From Tardiphaga robiniae (lineage in GTDB: Bacteria; Pseudomonadota; Alphaproteobacteria; Rhizobiales; Xanthobacteraceae), in contig NZ_LVYV01000005.1 of the NCBI RefSeq assembly GCF_001618955.1, positions 112,659 through 176,658 of the forward strand: DNA of 64,000 nt, read 5' to 3'. How positions within the stretch are numbered: position 1 is the first letter of the stretch; the number at the start of each line of letters is the position of its first letter. The notes under the pieces were generated by a model. The model did not search any database. It had not been told where the DNA came from and saw nothing but the letters and a program-made list of their open reading frames with translations. Shown piece after piece: positions 10,470-18,319 of this stretch. Position numbers and translations under genes: made by a program.

Positions 10470-10688
10470 TTACGGCGCGCCGTTCGCGCCTGCGGTCACG
10501 GCGTGCGACACGAGCGCATGGGCGTCGGTGATGCCGCCGGCCGCATGGCGCACGATGGTCTCCGCCATCATCGCCTTCGTCGCCGGCGTACGATGCTGCA
10601 CGGCGATCTGCTGCACAGCGATATCCAGCACCTGGCGCAGCGTGGCCACATAGTTTGCGTCGAACTTCGGTGTTGGGTCGGTTGTCAT
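10470..10688 (-). CDS. Small hypothetical protein (72 aa)
   Basis: The frame extends to 10742, but the ATG at 10688 is preceded by CGGAG at good spacing and gives a compact product starting MTTDPTPKFDANYV. The sequence is largely helical with conserved-looking ATLRQVLDIAVQQIAVQ and TIVRHAAGGITD segments. No known domain was recognised. It sits alone between small genes on the same strand. Confidence 0.55.
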   Translation of the reverse strand: MTTDPTPKFDANYVATLRQVLDIAVQQIAVQHRTPATKAMMAETIVRHAAGGITDAHALVSHAVTAGANGAP

Positions 10689-11012
10689 GCTACACTCCGT
10701 CGTCTCGAGCTGCGCGGACCATGCTGGCGCATTGGGGCGCATCTTGGCCCGTGCGATGAAACGTGGATGACGGCTGGTGACATTGTTTTGAAGTGTGGGC
10801 GTGAACCTTCACGCGGTGTTGCGCGACATCCCGCCACGCGCAGTACGACTTGCGCATTCGAATAAAACGCAGTGCAAAAATCTTCAGGATTTGTGAAACC
10901 GGCGTGACATCGCGTGCACATTCGCGCGATCGATGACGCTGCGGCTTTCTGAATGTGGTGTTTAACTAACGCTCGGTCATTCTTGCGCAGGCTTGCGGCG
11001 TGGCACTCGCGC

Positions 11013-11717
11013 CTAGCGTTCCTGCATGACGCTGAGCGGAATGTTGACCTCGCAACTGAGGCCATCGGGATCGAAGCGCAGGCGTGCTTCGCCCTGCAGT
11101 TGCCCGGGCAGCGCCTGTTCGATCAGACGGCTGCCGAAACTCTTCCGTGACGGTTCGATCACCGGCGGTCCGCCGCTTTCGATCCAGCGCAGGATGAAGC
11201 GCTTCGGCGTATCCTGCGTCGTTGACCACGAGATCGTGACGCGGCCGGCCGGCGTGGACAGCGCGCCATATTTGGTGGCATTGGTGCAGAGCTCGTGGAT
11301 CACCATTGACAGCGACATGGCAGGCCCGGACGAGATGGCGAGGGTGTCGCCGGTGATCGTGAACTGATCGATGCTCTTGGATTGGAATGCGCGCACCGCG
11401 CTCTCGATCAGCGAACGGCAGCTCGCACCGGTCCAGGTCTCGCGGATCAGCAGATCCTGCGCCACCGCCAGCGCCTGCAGGCGATCGCCGATGGTCTTGG
11501 CAGCTTCTTCGAGGCTGCCGGCCGTGCGCAGGCTCTGCGATGTAATGGCCGACACGATGGCAAGGGTGTTCTTGACGCGGTGATGCAGTTCACCGATCAC
11601 CACTTCCTGCAGCTTGGCCGCGATGGCGAGCGCCTGCGCATCGACGCCAGCCTTCGCGAGCAGTTCCTTGAGATAGTCAGGCTCGTTCTCGATCGAGCGC
11701 GGCAAAGGAATGGTCAT
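11013..11717 (-). CDS. Short HWE-type sensor histidine kinase without sensor domain
   Basis: This 234-residue protein is almost only a kinase core. The H-box is near residue 45 (ELHHRVKNTLAIVSAI), the N-box near 145 (ELCTNATKYGAL), and a glycine-bearing end piece FGSRLIEQALPGQ near 200. There is no PAS, GAF or membrane segment, so the signal must come through the short N-terminus or a partner protein. Such stand-alone kinases of the HWE/HisKA_2 type often work in the general stress response with PhyR-like regulators, but none is next to it here. It is a second kinase of the same class as the one at the left edge. Confidence 0.85.
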   Translation of the reverse strand: MTIPLPRSIENEPDYLKELLAKAGVDAQALAIAAKLQEVVIGELHHRVKNTLAIVSAITSQSLRTAGSLEEAAKTIGDRLQALAVAQDLLIRETWTGASCRSLIESAVRAFQSKSIDQFTITGDTLAISSGPAMSLSMVIHELCTNATKYGALSTPAGRVTISWSTTQDTPKRFILRWIESGGPPVIEPSRKSFGSRLIEQALPGQLQGEARLRFDPDGLSCEVNIPLSVMQER

Positions 11718-12009
11718 TCCCCGTAGTAACAGGTTGGCGGAGCGCCGTATATTGCGAAGGTATTGCCAGCTGACCTGCCCATGTGCGTTCGGAACGGGCC
11801 ACAGGCGACCGGGCTGATTACGGACTGGTGGACGGTCGACCGCTGATCGGGCTTCCGCCGCGAGATATCCGCCATCGAGCCAGTCGCGCGGCAGTTGCAG
11901 TCGGCGCGCAGCCAGCGCACGCGGTCGCCGGCCACGGTCCGGTATTCCGCAAAAGAACGGCCCGCCATGTTTGAAACGCGCCGTAGCGCTCCGCTTATGG
12001 GCTCGCGGC

Positions 12010-12447
12010 TTACCTCAGCGAGATGGCGAGGCCCGAGAGATCGGCATTAACCATCAATCCGGTCTGGCGGCCGCTGAGTTCCAGCAGCGCGCCTTTCTCG
12101 TTGGTGAGCACGATGGCGCTGACGCCGCGGCCGACGGCAGCCCCCGCGCCGCCTGCGCCATAGACGCCGGCCACATCGCCCGGGCTGTTGATGCGGCTGA
12201 CGCGGCCGGACAGATAGGTCTGCGACGCGCCGAAGACGAGGCCCGCGCTCAAGCCGCCGATCGACAGCGGATAGGTCCGCCCGCGAAAGGTCAGCGTGCC
12301 CGAACCGCCCGACGCGCCGATGAACCAGCCGCCCTTCAGCACATTGATGCGGATCGTGCCGCTATCGGCGAAAGCCGCGGAGGACAGGCTTGCGCCGATC
12401 AAGGCGAGGGCGGCGACGAGGGTGGTGCGGAAAAGCGAGCGCGACAT
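12010..12447 (-). CDS. EipA/DUF1134-like periplasmic protein
   Basis: A much longer frame exists, but the ATG at 12447 has GGAGG upstream and opens into a clean signal peptide (MSRSLFRTTLVAALALIG, cut near AFAD). The 145-residue product is glycine-rich and beta-like, with GGWFIGASGGSGTLTF, YPLSIGGLSAG and QTYLSGRV patterns. These recall DUF1134/EipA envelope proteins or related lipid-binding folds. It likely works in the periplasm on envelope integrity, which is inferred. It is divergent from the phosphatase-fusion gene at 12598. The family assignment is tentative. Confidence 0.7.
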   Translation of the reverse strand: MSRSLFRTTLVAALALIGASLSSAAFADSGTIRINVLKGGWFIGASGGSGTLTFRGRTYPLSIGGLSAGLVFGASQTYLSGRVSRINSPGDVAGVYGAGGAGAAVGRGVSAIVLTNEKGALLELSGRQTGLMVNADLSGLAISLR

Positions 12448-12597
12448 GGGGGTGTCCTCCGAGGAATGATTCGTTGGCGCAAGGCGAGGCCGGCACAATT
12501 CAGCAAAATGGCCGCGGGGTCCATGGGCCTTCGGCGCTGCGCGGGCGGCGAGGGCGCTGCAATTGACAAATGCAGGCCCCACCAAACACACTCGGCC

Positions 12598-13617
12598 ATG
12601 GCCAGGACCGTCCTCTTCCTCTGCACCGGCAACTACTATCGCAGCCGCTATGCGGAAGAACTCTTCAATCACCTGGCGCGCCGTGCCGGTCTGGACTGGG
12701 AGGCGACGTCTCACGCCCTGGCCATCGAGCGGGGCAGGGACAATGTCGGCCCGATGGCGCGACAGACCATCGACGCGCTGACCATCGATGGCATTTCGCC
12801 CCTTGGCGCGTCGCGGATGCCGGCGGCCTGCACGCATGATGCGCTTGCAGCGTCCGATATGGTCGTGGCCGTGAAGGAGGCCGAGCACCGCACCTTGCTG
12901 GTGACGCGCTTTCCGGGCTGGGAAGATCGCGTGACCTATTGGCACGTGCATGACATCGATGTGGCGCCTCCCGACGTCGCGCTGGGCAAGCTGAAAGCGC
13001 ATGTCGCGCGTCTGGTGCGTGAGCTGGCTGAACTTCCCCATACGGGCCTGATCGCTCCTGCCATGTGGCAACTCGTCGAACGCCATGTGGGGCACGTCGG
13101 CTATAAAGGCGGCGTCAAGTCCGAAGGACTTGCGTGGGATCCGCCGGTCATCGATTGCTCCGGCTGGGCCGCGCTGCTGCTGTCCAGCGCGATGCAGGCG
13201 ATGAATGATGCATCCAGAAGCGGCGTCTTCAGCGCCAGTGAGATTGCCGGGATTTCGACCTGGTCCGATCGCATGATCGAGGTCATCGAGACCCGCACCG
13301 GGTTTATTCTCGAAGGCGATCGGATCGATCTCGAAAGCCTGCCGTGCTTTGCAACGATCGGCTTGCGACAGGGTGGTGGAGCATGGGCCGCGAACCATCC
13401 GCGTCCACGCGGGATCACCCATGTGGTTCAGATCGTGCGCCGCCCTCATGACGATGCGCCGTTCGTGACGGAGTCGCAGGGCTGGGCAACGCCCTCCGGT
13501 CTCCGGTTGTTGCCGCTGGCGGATTGGCTTGATATCAGCCGGGCGTGGCTCAAGGCCGGCGAGGCATGGGCGGTCGATCCGTTTGCGTCGTCCGCGCATC
13601 GCTCAAGCACCGCGTAA
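12598..13617 (+). CDS. Low-molecular-weight phosphatase fused to an NlpC/P60-like cysteine hydrolase domain
   Basis: The 339-residue product starts with a low-molecular-weight tyrosine phosphatase / arsenate reductase fold (about residues 1-150) with the P-loop CTGNYYRS (Cys9, Arg15). A second domain of about 190 residues then carries PPVIDCSGWAALL (Cys187) and GITHVVQIV (His275), the layout of a Cys-His NlpC/P60 or CHAP-type hydrolase. The frame is open further upstream to 11971, but that part overlaps the EipA-like gene and looks noncoding. No strong Shine-Dalgarno precedes the ATG. The phosphatase domain lacks a textbook DP acid loop, with DIDVAPPD in its place. Substrates of both domains are unknown. 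Confidence 0.8.
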   Translation: MARTVLFLCTGNYYRSRYAEELFNHLARRAGLDWEATSHALAIERGRDNVGPMARQTIDALTIDGISPLGASRMPAACTHDALAASDMVVAVKEAEHRTLLVTRFPGWEDRVTYWHVHDIDVAPPDVALGKLKAHVARLVRELAELPHTGLIAPAMWQLVERHVGHVGYKGGVKSEGLAWDPPVIDCSGWAALLLSSAMQAMNDASRSGVFSASEIAGISTWSDRMIEVIETRTGFILEGDRIDLESLPCFATIGLRQGGGAWAANHPRPRGITHVVQIVRRPHDDAPFVTESQGWATPSGLRLLPLADWLDISRAWLKAGEAWAVDPFASSAHRSSTA

Positions 13618-13895
13618 GGCCAGCGAGCGCGAACTGCGACGAAGACATTATTGATACGTCGAAAGAACCCCTTCACCAGCAGCACGCCGCTGCCGATCGC
13701 CACCACCACAATCCCGTAGCCGGTCAGGACGTCCGCCGAGGTGCCACTGAACGGCCATAGTGCGGCGACGCCGATGCCAACGGTGAAAATCAGCACGGCG
13801 TAGAACAAGCCGCCGCGCTCTTGCGGCTTTGACGCCAGCGCCGCGACAATAAACTCCAGCAAATGATCTAGGGTATCAGACATTCGAGGGCTCAT
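13446..13895 (-). CDS. Small two-span membrane protein, 3' end antisense to the phosphatase gene
   Basis: The ATG at 13895 (MSPRMSDTLDHLLEF) has AAAGG upstream; the frame upstream of it overlaps the neighbouring gene and looks noncoding. The product has about 149 residues with two hydrophobic spans near 28-46 and 52-74. After a basic patch (FFRRINNVFVAVRARW) comes a weakly ordered tail. The last 172 bases lie antisense within the 3' end of the phosphatase fusion gene. The tail may be non-conserved read-through from a lost stop. The membrane part looks real; function unknown. Confidence 0.55.
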   Translation of the reverse strand: MSPRMSDTLDHLLEFIVAALASKPQERGGLFYAVLIFTVGIGVAALWPFSGTSADVLTGYGIVVVAIGSGVLLVKGFFRRINNVFVAVRARWPYAVLERCADDANGSTAHASPALSHARLISSQSASGNNRRPEGVAQPCDSVTNGASS

Positions 13896-13939
13896 CCGAC
13901 CTTTGATGACCGTGGTCCGCAACAATTCGACACGACCTG

Positions 13940-14602
13940 TCAGTTCATCAGCCAATATTTGTATCGGATACGGGCCTTGGGCACCGGTCCCCGGTCTGCC
14001 GGTTTCCACTCTCCGAACTCCGATTGGCGACGAGGTCGTGCAGGTAACTCCAGCCTGAATTCGTGGACTACGTTACCGATCTTCGCCTTGATGACACGGT
14101 CGGGCGTCACCCGGTAGAGATCAATATACCCGCGTATCAGGCCCTCTGCGGCTCCTCCGCTGGCTGGGGTAACCTGGCCCAATGATGCCGAGCGGGTTTC
14201 TTTCGGACTCTCCATCGAGATGGAGATGGCATCGGGACCCGTCAATGACGTTCCGTCCGGGACGGAGATCTCGAACTGTATCGACGCTGCTGTCTGATTG
14301 CTGGAGAGATAATCCGAAGTTCTCCAGAGCTCATACACCACTCCGCTTACAGCCAGAAGAATAGTAACAAGCCAAATGTAAATGACCGTCCGACGCAGAC
14401 CGCGATGATCGAGATCCCGCGCGTATCGATACGCGGAAAGCCCGAACACAACAGTGCCTACTGGAAGACCGAATAGAAAACCGAATATTGCCGAGCTTCC
14501 CTCCATGTGACGGAAGCCGAACACCGGGCCAATCTCGGAAAAGAGCGTGACACCAATTATTGCGCCTAGCATAGTCAATGTCAGGACGAAGACGCTTTTC
14601 AT
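13940..14602 (-). CDS. Membrane protein of unknown function with C-terminal extracytoplasmic domain
   Basis: The start at 14602 (MKSVFVLTLTMLGAIIG) has AGGA eight bases upstream and leads straight into a membrane span. Two more hydrophobic segments follow near residues 37-58 and 70-92. The remaining 125 residues form a soluble beta-type domain. Base use is less GC-rich than in flanking genes, which suggests transferred DNA. No domain was recognised. Its stop precedes the start of the two-span protein by 44 bases on the same strand, so the two may share a message. Confidence 0.6.
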   Translation of the reverse strand: MKSVFVLTLTMLGAIIGVTLFSEIGPVFGFRHMEGSSAIFGFLFGLPVGTVVFGLSAYRYARDLDHRGLRRTVIYIWLVTILLAVSGVVYELWRTSDYLSSNQTAASIQFEISVPDGTSLTGPDAISISMESPKETRSASLGQVTPASGGAAEGLIRGYIDLYRVTPDRVIKAKIGNVVHEFRLELPARPRRQSEFGEWKPADRGPVPKARIRYKYWLMN

Positions 14603-15099
14603 CGAATTAATCCTGCGGGGAGGCCCGCGCCGCGAGTCCCACTTCCTCATCGTAAGAGTCTTTGGTGGATGTTTTCGCCGAAGAGACGAGCTTGCCTATC
14701 GATCGAGGCCGGTCATTCAATTCAGTGCGAACTTTTTGATCTCTAGGCCGTGCTGATGCCGAAACGCGCCGTCATCGACGATCATGGAAAAACGCAGACC
14801 AACGATTCCTGCCCATTGCGACTTTTGGAGGCGACCACACGCCTGCTGATTGCGCATGACCTTCCTTCCGCACCGATTAGGTCGCCAGAGGCAGTGAAAG
14901 GTTCAGGGGCGGTTATCAAAGCCGGGACTATCGAGCAGGAGCCAGTCCCGATGCGAGCGTCGCATTTTGCAATCATGTCGTTCGGTGCGCCCAGAACCCG
15001 TCGCCCTTGTTGTGTTGACCAGATTTGCAGACATCCCACTCCGGTGCGGAGCACGTCCGCTTATGCGCCGATGGCAGAATGCCGAGGCCGTAACGGTGT
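14603..15099. other. Intergenic stretch without recognisable gene
   Basis: About 500 bases between the membrane protein and the broken regulator. Open frames on both strands lack family features, Shine-Dalgarno sequences and codon bias. Together with the two broken genes to the right it looks like decayed DNA. Confidence 0.45.
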
Positions 15100-15346
15100 G
15101 TCCGCCTTGCGCACCGCGTTGATCTGGCCCGTCAGCGTGGACTCGGAGACGGCCCGTCCGCCCCAAACGGTCTGCAGGAGATGCTCTTGTCACAGCCTGT
15201 GCCCGGTTCTGGACCGGAAAGAGCAGCAGATCGAACGGCTTCGGTCCAACAGCGACGAGCTCGGCACCTCGCTTGAGCTCGGGCCGATCGGCGTCCTGGC
15301 AATCATTTTCGAATGAAAACTGCACGTCCGCGCTTCGATTGCACAA
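15100..15346 (-). pseudogene. Frameshifted fragment of a winged-helix (OmpR/ToxR-type) regulator
   Basis: One minus frame reads PELKRGAELVAVGPKPFDLLLF, the start of a ToxR/CadC-like winged-helix domain; spaced motifs are PELKRG, VGPKPFDLL and QNRAQAV. The continuation LLQTVWGGRAVSESTLTGQI then NAVRKA appears in a different frame, just after about 15190. The domain ends after VRKA, and neither the rest of the wing nor a sensor domain is found. So at least one frameshift plus a truncation has destroyed it. Intact relatives often precede enzyme or TPR domains and control neighbouring oxidoreductase or hydrolase genes. Confidence 0.7.
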
Positions 15347-15469
15347 GAAGCCAAGGAAAACTCAACGGCAATTCAAGATGCCTACAAGGCTTTCCCGCCC
15401 GTACGCGCGCATTCTGGCAGTGCTTTCAGGAGCAAGGCCACGGATGGCCCGAACAATCGGAGGAAAGTC

Positions 15470-15544
15470 ATGAGGATCGTCGTCATGGGCAGTACGGGTC
15501 TCATCGGACGCACACGAGTGCCTGATGCGGGCGCACGTCCATGA
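15470..15544 (+). pseudogene. N-terminal remnant of an NAD(P)-binding SDR/NmrA-like gene
   Basis: After a perfect GGAGGAAAG site an ATG opens MRIVVMGSTGLIGRTRVPDA and stops after 24 codons. The GxTGxIG pattern is the dinucleotide-binding start of SDR/NmrA oxidoreductases, usually about 250-290 residues. The stop TGA overlaps the ATG of the AraC gene (ATGA). Thus a deletion seems to have fused the head of an SDR gene to the regulator start. The remnant may now act as a translated leader that couples ribosomes to the next gene. Confidence 0.6.
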
Positions 15545-16485
15545 CCAAGCCTCACGATCGTTTGAACGACCCGGCAGCCGCATCTGAGGCGCCCCAGGAA
15601 ACTCCGTCCCATGCCGAGCGGCGTTCTGCCGGTGCGGAGATGGCCCGCGTGCTCGGGACCACACCATTTCACATGGCTTTGGATTCCTCCGGTGCCGGAA
15701 TCACCCACTGGAAACATGAGCCATTGCACGACGTCGTCGAGCCCATGACCCATCACGTCATCATGGCTTACAACGGTTCGATGCAGCGCATGGAGCGGCG
15801 GTCGGGAAGATCGGTTGCGATTGGAACGTTTCGTCCCGGGGTTGTGATCATCATTCCAGAAGGATCAAGCTCCCGATGGGATATTCCGAAACCCGTTGAT
15901 GTCGTTCAGCTCTATCTTCCGCACAAAATACTCGAGCGCGTTGCCCGCGAAGCCGACGTCGTCGCTCCCGGCGACCTGCTGGAGCGAACGGCGCATCCCG
16001 ACCCCATCACATCGCGGTTGCTCATAAGTGCGGCGGACGTCCTGGAGGGCAATGCGGCCCTGGATGCCCTGTTCAGGCAGCAAGTGACGGATCTTCTGGC
16101 CACGCGCCTGCTGGCTGCGCATATCGGCGCGCCAACCATGTTCCAGCAGACCATGGGCGGGCTGGCGCCGAAGACACTGCTACGCGCCATCGAACGTTTG
16201 CGTTCGGACAGCGATACGGATGTCTCTCTCTCCGCCCTGGCTTCGGATGCCGGCCTGTCGCGCTTTCACTTCTGTCGCGCTTTCAAGGAAAGCACCGGGC
16301 TTTCGCCACATGCCTGGTTGCGCCAACACCGGCTCGAGCAGGCCATGAACATGCTGCGCGACACCGACGCATCGGTCGTGTCGGTGGCTGCAGCGCTTGG
16401 CTATGCCTCGCAGACAGCCTTCGCAGCGGCGTTCAGGAAGCTGACCGGCGAAAGTCCAAGCGATTGGCGACGACGGACGCGTTAG
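15541..16485 (+). CDS. AraC-family transcriptional regulator
   Basis: The 314-residue protein has a cupin-like N-terminal half with little motif detail and a C-terminal double helix-turn-helix of AraC type (about residues 215-312). The motifs LSALASDAGLSRFHFCRAFKE, VVSVAAALGYASQTAFAAAF and FRKLTGESPSDWRR are visible. Its ATG overlaps the stop of the SDR remnant, suggesting translational coupling. It lies upstream of, and on the same strand as, the flavoprotein and MBL genes, which are plausible targets. The inducer is unknown. Confidence 0.88.
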   Translation: MTKPHDRLNDPAAASEAPQETPSHAERRSAGAEMARVLGTTPFHMALDSSGAGITHWKHEPLHDVVEPMTHHVIMAYNGSMQRMERRSGRSVAIGTFRPGVVIIIPEGSSSRWDIPKPVDVVQLYLPHKILERVAREADVVAPGDLLERTAHPDPITSRLLISAADVLEGNAALDALFRQQVTDLLATRLLAAHIGAPTMFQQTMGGLAPKTLLRAIERLRSDSDTDVSLSALASDAGLSRFHFCRAFKESTGLSPHAWLRQHRLEQAMNMLRDTDASVVSVAAALGYASQTAFAAAFRKLTGESPSDWRRRTR

Positions 16486-16586
16486 CAGCAATCTCTCGAC
16501 AGGTACGTCAATCGCTCTGGGGCAGTTGCAGATCCGATCGGCTAGATCATCACCGTGCCCACGCCAATAACGGACGGAGACAAACA

Positions 16587-16916
16587 ATGGCCTGGAAGAC
16601 CTTCGTCGACCCACTTGCAATGATACCGCGACGGAGAGTCGTCACGAGCTCTCTGATATATGGACTTTCACTGACCATTCGACTGACGACATCGACGGGC
16701 GAAGAGGCCGAGAAGCCTGCGCAGACCGCGCAAGACAGCACCCCTTCGTTGTCCATCATCGTGAGCGACGACATCCATGCGTTGAACGACCGGCCGCTGA
16801 CGTTCGCTCAGCCGATCATCTTTCACCGTGACCGGCCGCTGGTTCCGCGAATCTGCCGCGCCGAATGTGAACGTCCCATGCAACTGGCGTCGATGCTGGA
16901 CTGCTCCCCTCCATAG
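16587..16916 (+). CDS. Doubtful short ORF between AraC and the flavoprotein gene
   Basis: An ATG with GGAG ten bases upstream opens a 109-residue frame (MAWKTFVDPLAMIPRRRVV). A weak hydrophobic stretch is followed by a polar tail. No family is recognised, and the tail (FAQPIIFHRDRPLVPRICRA) looks random. It may be a degraded gene. It is listed because otherwise 550 bases would be empty. Confidence 0.25.
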   Translation: MAWKTFVDPLAMIPRRRVVTSSLIYGLSLTIRLTTSTGEEAEKPAQTAQDSTPSLSIIVSDDIHALNDRPLTFAQPIIFHRDRPLVPRICRAECERPMQLASMLDCSPP

Positions 16917-17037
16917 GGGCTCACCTCGTCGTTCCCTTCTTCGCGTCATCGTTGATCGCAACAAATTTGCCGCAGGTGAGAAGCGGCGGCGGTGACGCAC
17001 GTACTGTCGAGCAACCCAAACCCAAGGAGAACATCAC

Positions 17038-18243
17038 ATGCGAATAGTCATCATAGGCGCCGGCTTTGCCGGCATGTACGCCGCATTGTCCGCAGCCCGC
17101 CTGCGCGACATCAAGGGCGTTTCGCCCGAACAGCTCGAGATCGCGTTGGTCGCACCCGAGCCGACGCTGGTCATTCGTCCGCGGCTCTATGAGCCGAAGC
17201 CCGAAACCCTGACGGCACCTTTGCTGGATGTCCTCAAGGCCATCGATGTCGTCTATGTGCAAGGCAGCGCCGAGACGATCGACATCACATCCCGCATCGT
17301 GCAGGTCGCGACCGCCAACAATAAGCGACAGCCGCTCTCCTACGATCGGCTGGTCGTGGCGACCGGAAGCCGGTTGTTCCGTCCGAATATTCCCGGCCTC
17401 GCGGAGCATGGTTTCAGCGTCGACAATCTCGACGATGCGATCGCGCTCGACAAGCATCTGCATGGCTTGGCTAACCGGCCGGCGTCGAGCGGACGCGACA
17501 CCATCGTCGTAGCCGGCGGCGGCTTCACGGGAATCGAAGCCGCGACCGAAATCCCGACGCGGCTTCGCGCGATTCTCGGCAAGGACGTCAAGCCACGCGT
17601 CATCATTGTCGAACGAAACAGTGCGATCGCTCCCGATATGGGCGAGGGTCCGCGTCCCATCATCGAGGAGGCGCTGCGCAAGCTCGGTGTGGAGACCCGG
17701 CTCGGTGCTGGCGTTGCCTCGCTGGATGCATCTGGCATCACACTGTCCGACGGCGAACGTATCGAAACCGAGACCGTGATCTGGGCGGCAGGCATTCGCG
17801 CCGCGCCGCTGACCACGCAGATCCCCGCCGAGCGCGACAATTTCGGCCGGCTGCTGGTCGACCGCGATTTGCGCGTACCCTCGGTGCCTGGCGTCTTTGC
17901 CACGGGCGATGCCGCCAGAGCGGCCAGCGACGATGTCGGCAACTACGCGCTGATGTCGTGCCAGCATGCGACGCGGATGGGCGCCTTTGCCGGCAACAAT
18001 GCCGCTGCCGAATTATTGCGCATGGCGACCAGGCCATATCACCAGAAGGCCTACGTCACCTGTCTCGACCTCGGCGAAGCCGGCGCACTGTTCACGCGCG
18101 GCTGGGATCGCAAGGTCGAGATGGTTGGCGACGTCGCCAAGAAGACCAAGAAGGAAATCAACACCGTCTGGATTTATCCGCCGAAGCCCGAGCGTGCCGC
18201 TGCTCTCGCCTCGGCCGATCCGGAGCATGTGACCGAAGTCTAA
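17038..18243 (+). CDS. NDH-2-like FAD-dependent pyridine nucleotide oxidoreductase
   Basis: The 401-residue flavoprotein has an FAD-binding GxGxxG at the N-terminus (IIGAGFAGMYAAL) and the conserved VVATGSR near residue 108. A second dinucleotide site lies near 158 (VVAGGGFTGIEAA), and the FAD-binding end piece VFATGDAA near 283. No redox-active CxxC is present, which suits type II NADH dehydrogenases that pass electrons to quinone at the membrane face. AAGGAGAACATCAC precedes the ATG. The MBL hydrolase follows after a hairpin. Involvement in respiration or in quinone/stress metabolism is inferred. Confidence 0.87.
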   Translation: MRIVIIGAGFAGMYAALSAARLRDIKGVSPEQLEIALVAPEPTLVIRPRLYEPKPETLTAPLLDVLKAIDVVYVQGSAETIDITSRIVQVATANNKRQPLSYDRLVVATGSRLFRPNIPGLAEHGFSVDNLDDAIALDKHLHGLANRPASSGRDTIVVAGGGFTGIEAATEIPTRLRAILGKDVKPRVIIVERNSAIAPDMGEGPRPIIEEALRKLGVETRLGAGVASLDASGITLSDGERIETETVIWAAGIRAAPLTTQIPAERDNFGRLLVDRDLRVPSVPGVFATGDAARAASDDVGNYALMSCQHATRMGAFAGNNAAAELLRMATRPYHQKAYVTCLDLGEAGALFTRGWDRKVEMVGDVAKKTKKEINTVWIYPPKPERAAALASADPEHVTEV

Positions 18244-18263
18244 TCGCTCCACACAAGAAAGGA

Positions 18264-18286
18264 CCGCGCTCCAAGCCGGAGCGCGG
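18264..18286 (+). terminator. Intercistronic hairpin between flavoprotein and MBL genes
   Basis: CCGCGCTCC and GGAGCGCGG pair perfectly around AAGCC. No U-run follows, so an mRNA-stabilising or attenuating hairpin is more likely than a full terminator. Confidence 0.5.
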
Positions 18287-18319
18287 CCAGCTCTCGCAAC
18301 CAACCAGGAGGACTCTCAG

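Noticed and set aside
11971..12597. In-frame upstream extension of the phosphatase fusion
   Set aside because: It is antisense to the EipA-like gene, Ala/Arg/Asp-rich without motifs, and the phosphatase loop must sit near the N-terminus.
12010..13599. 529-residue minus-strand frame containing the EipA-like protein
   Set aside because: The part above 12447 is antisense to the phosphatase gene; the signal peptide and GGAGG place the start at 12447.
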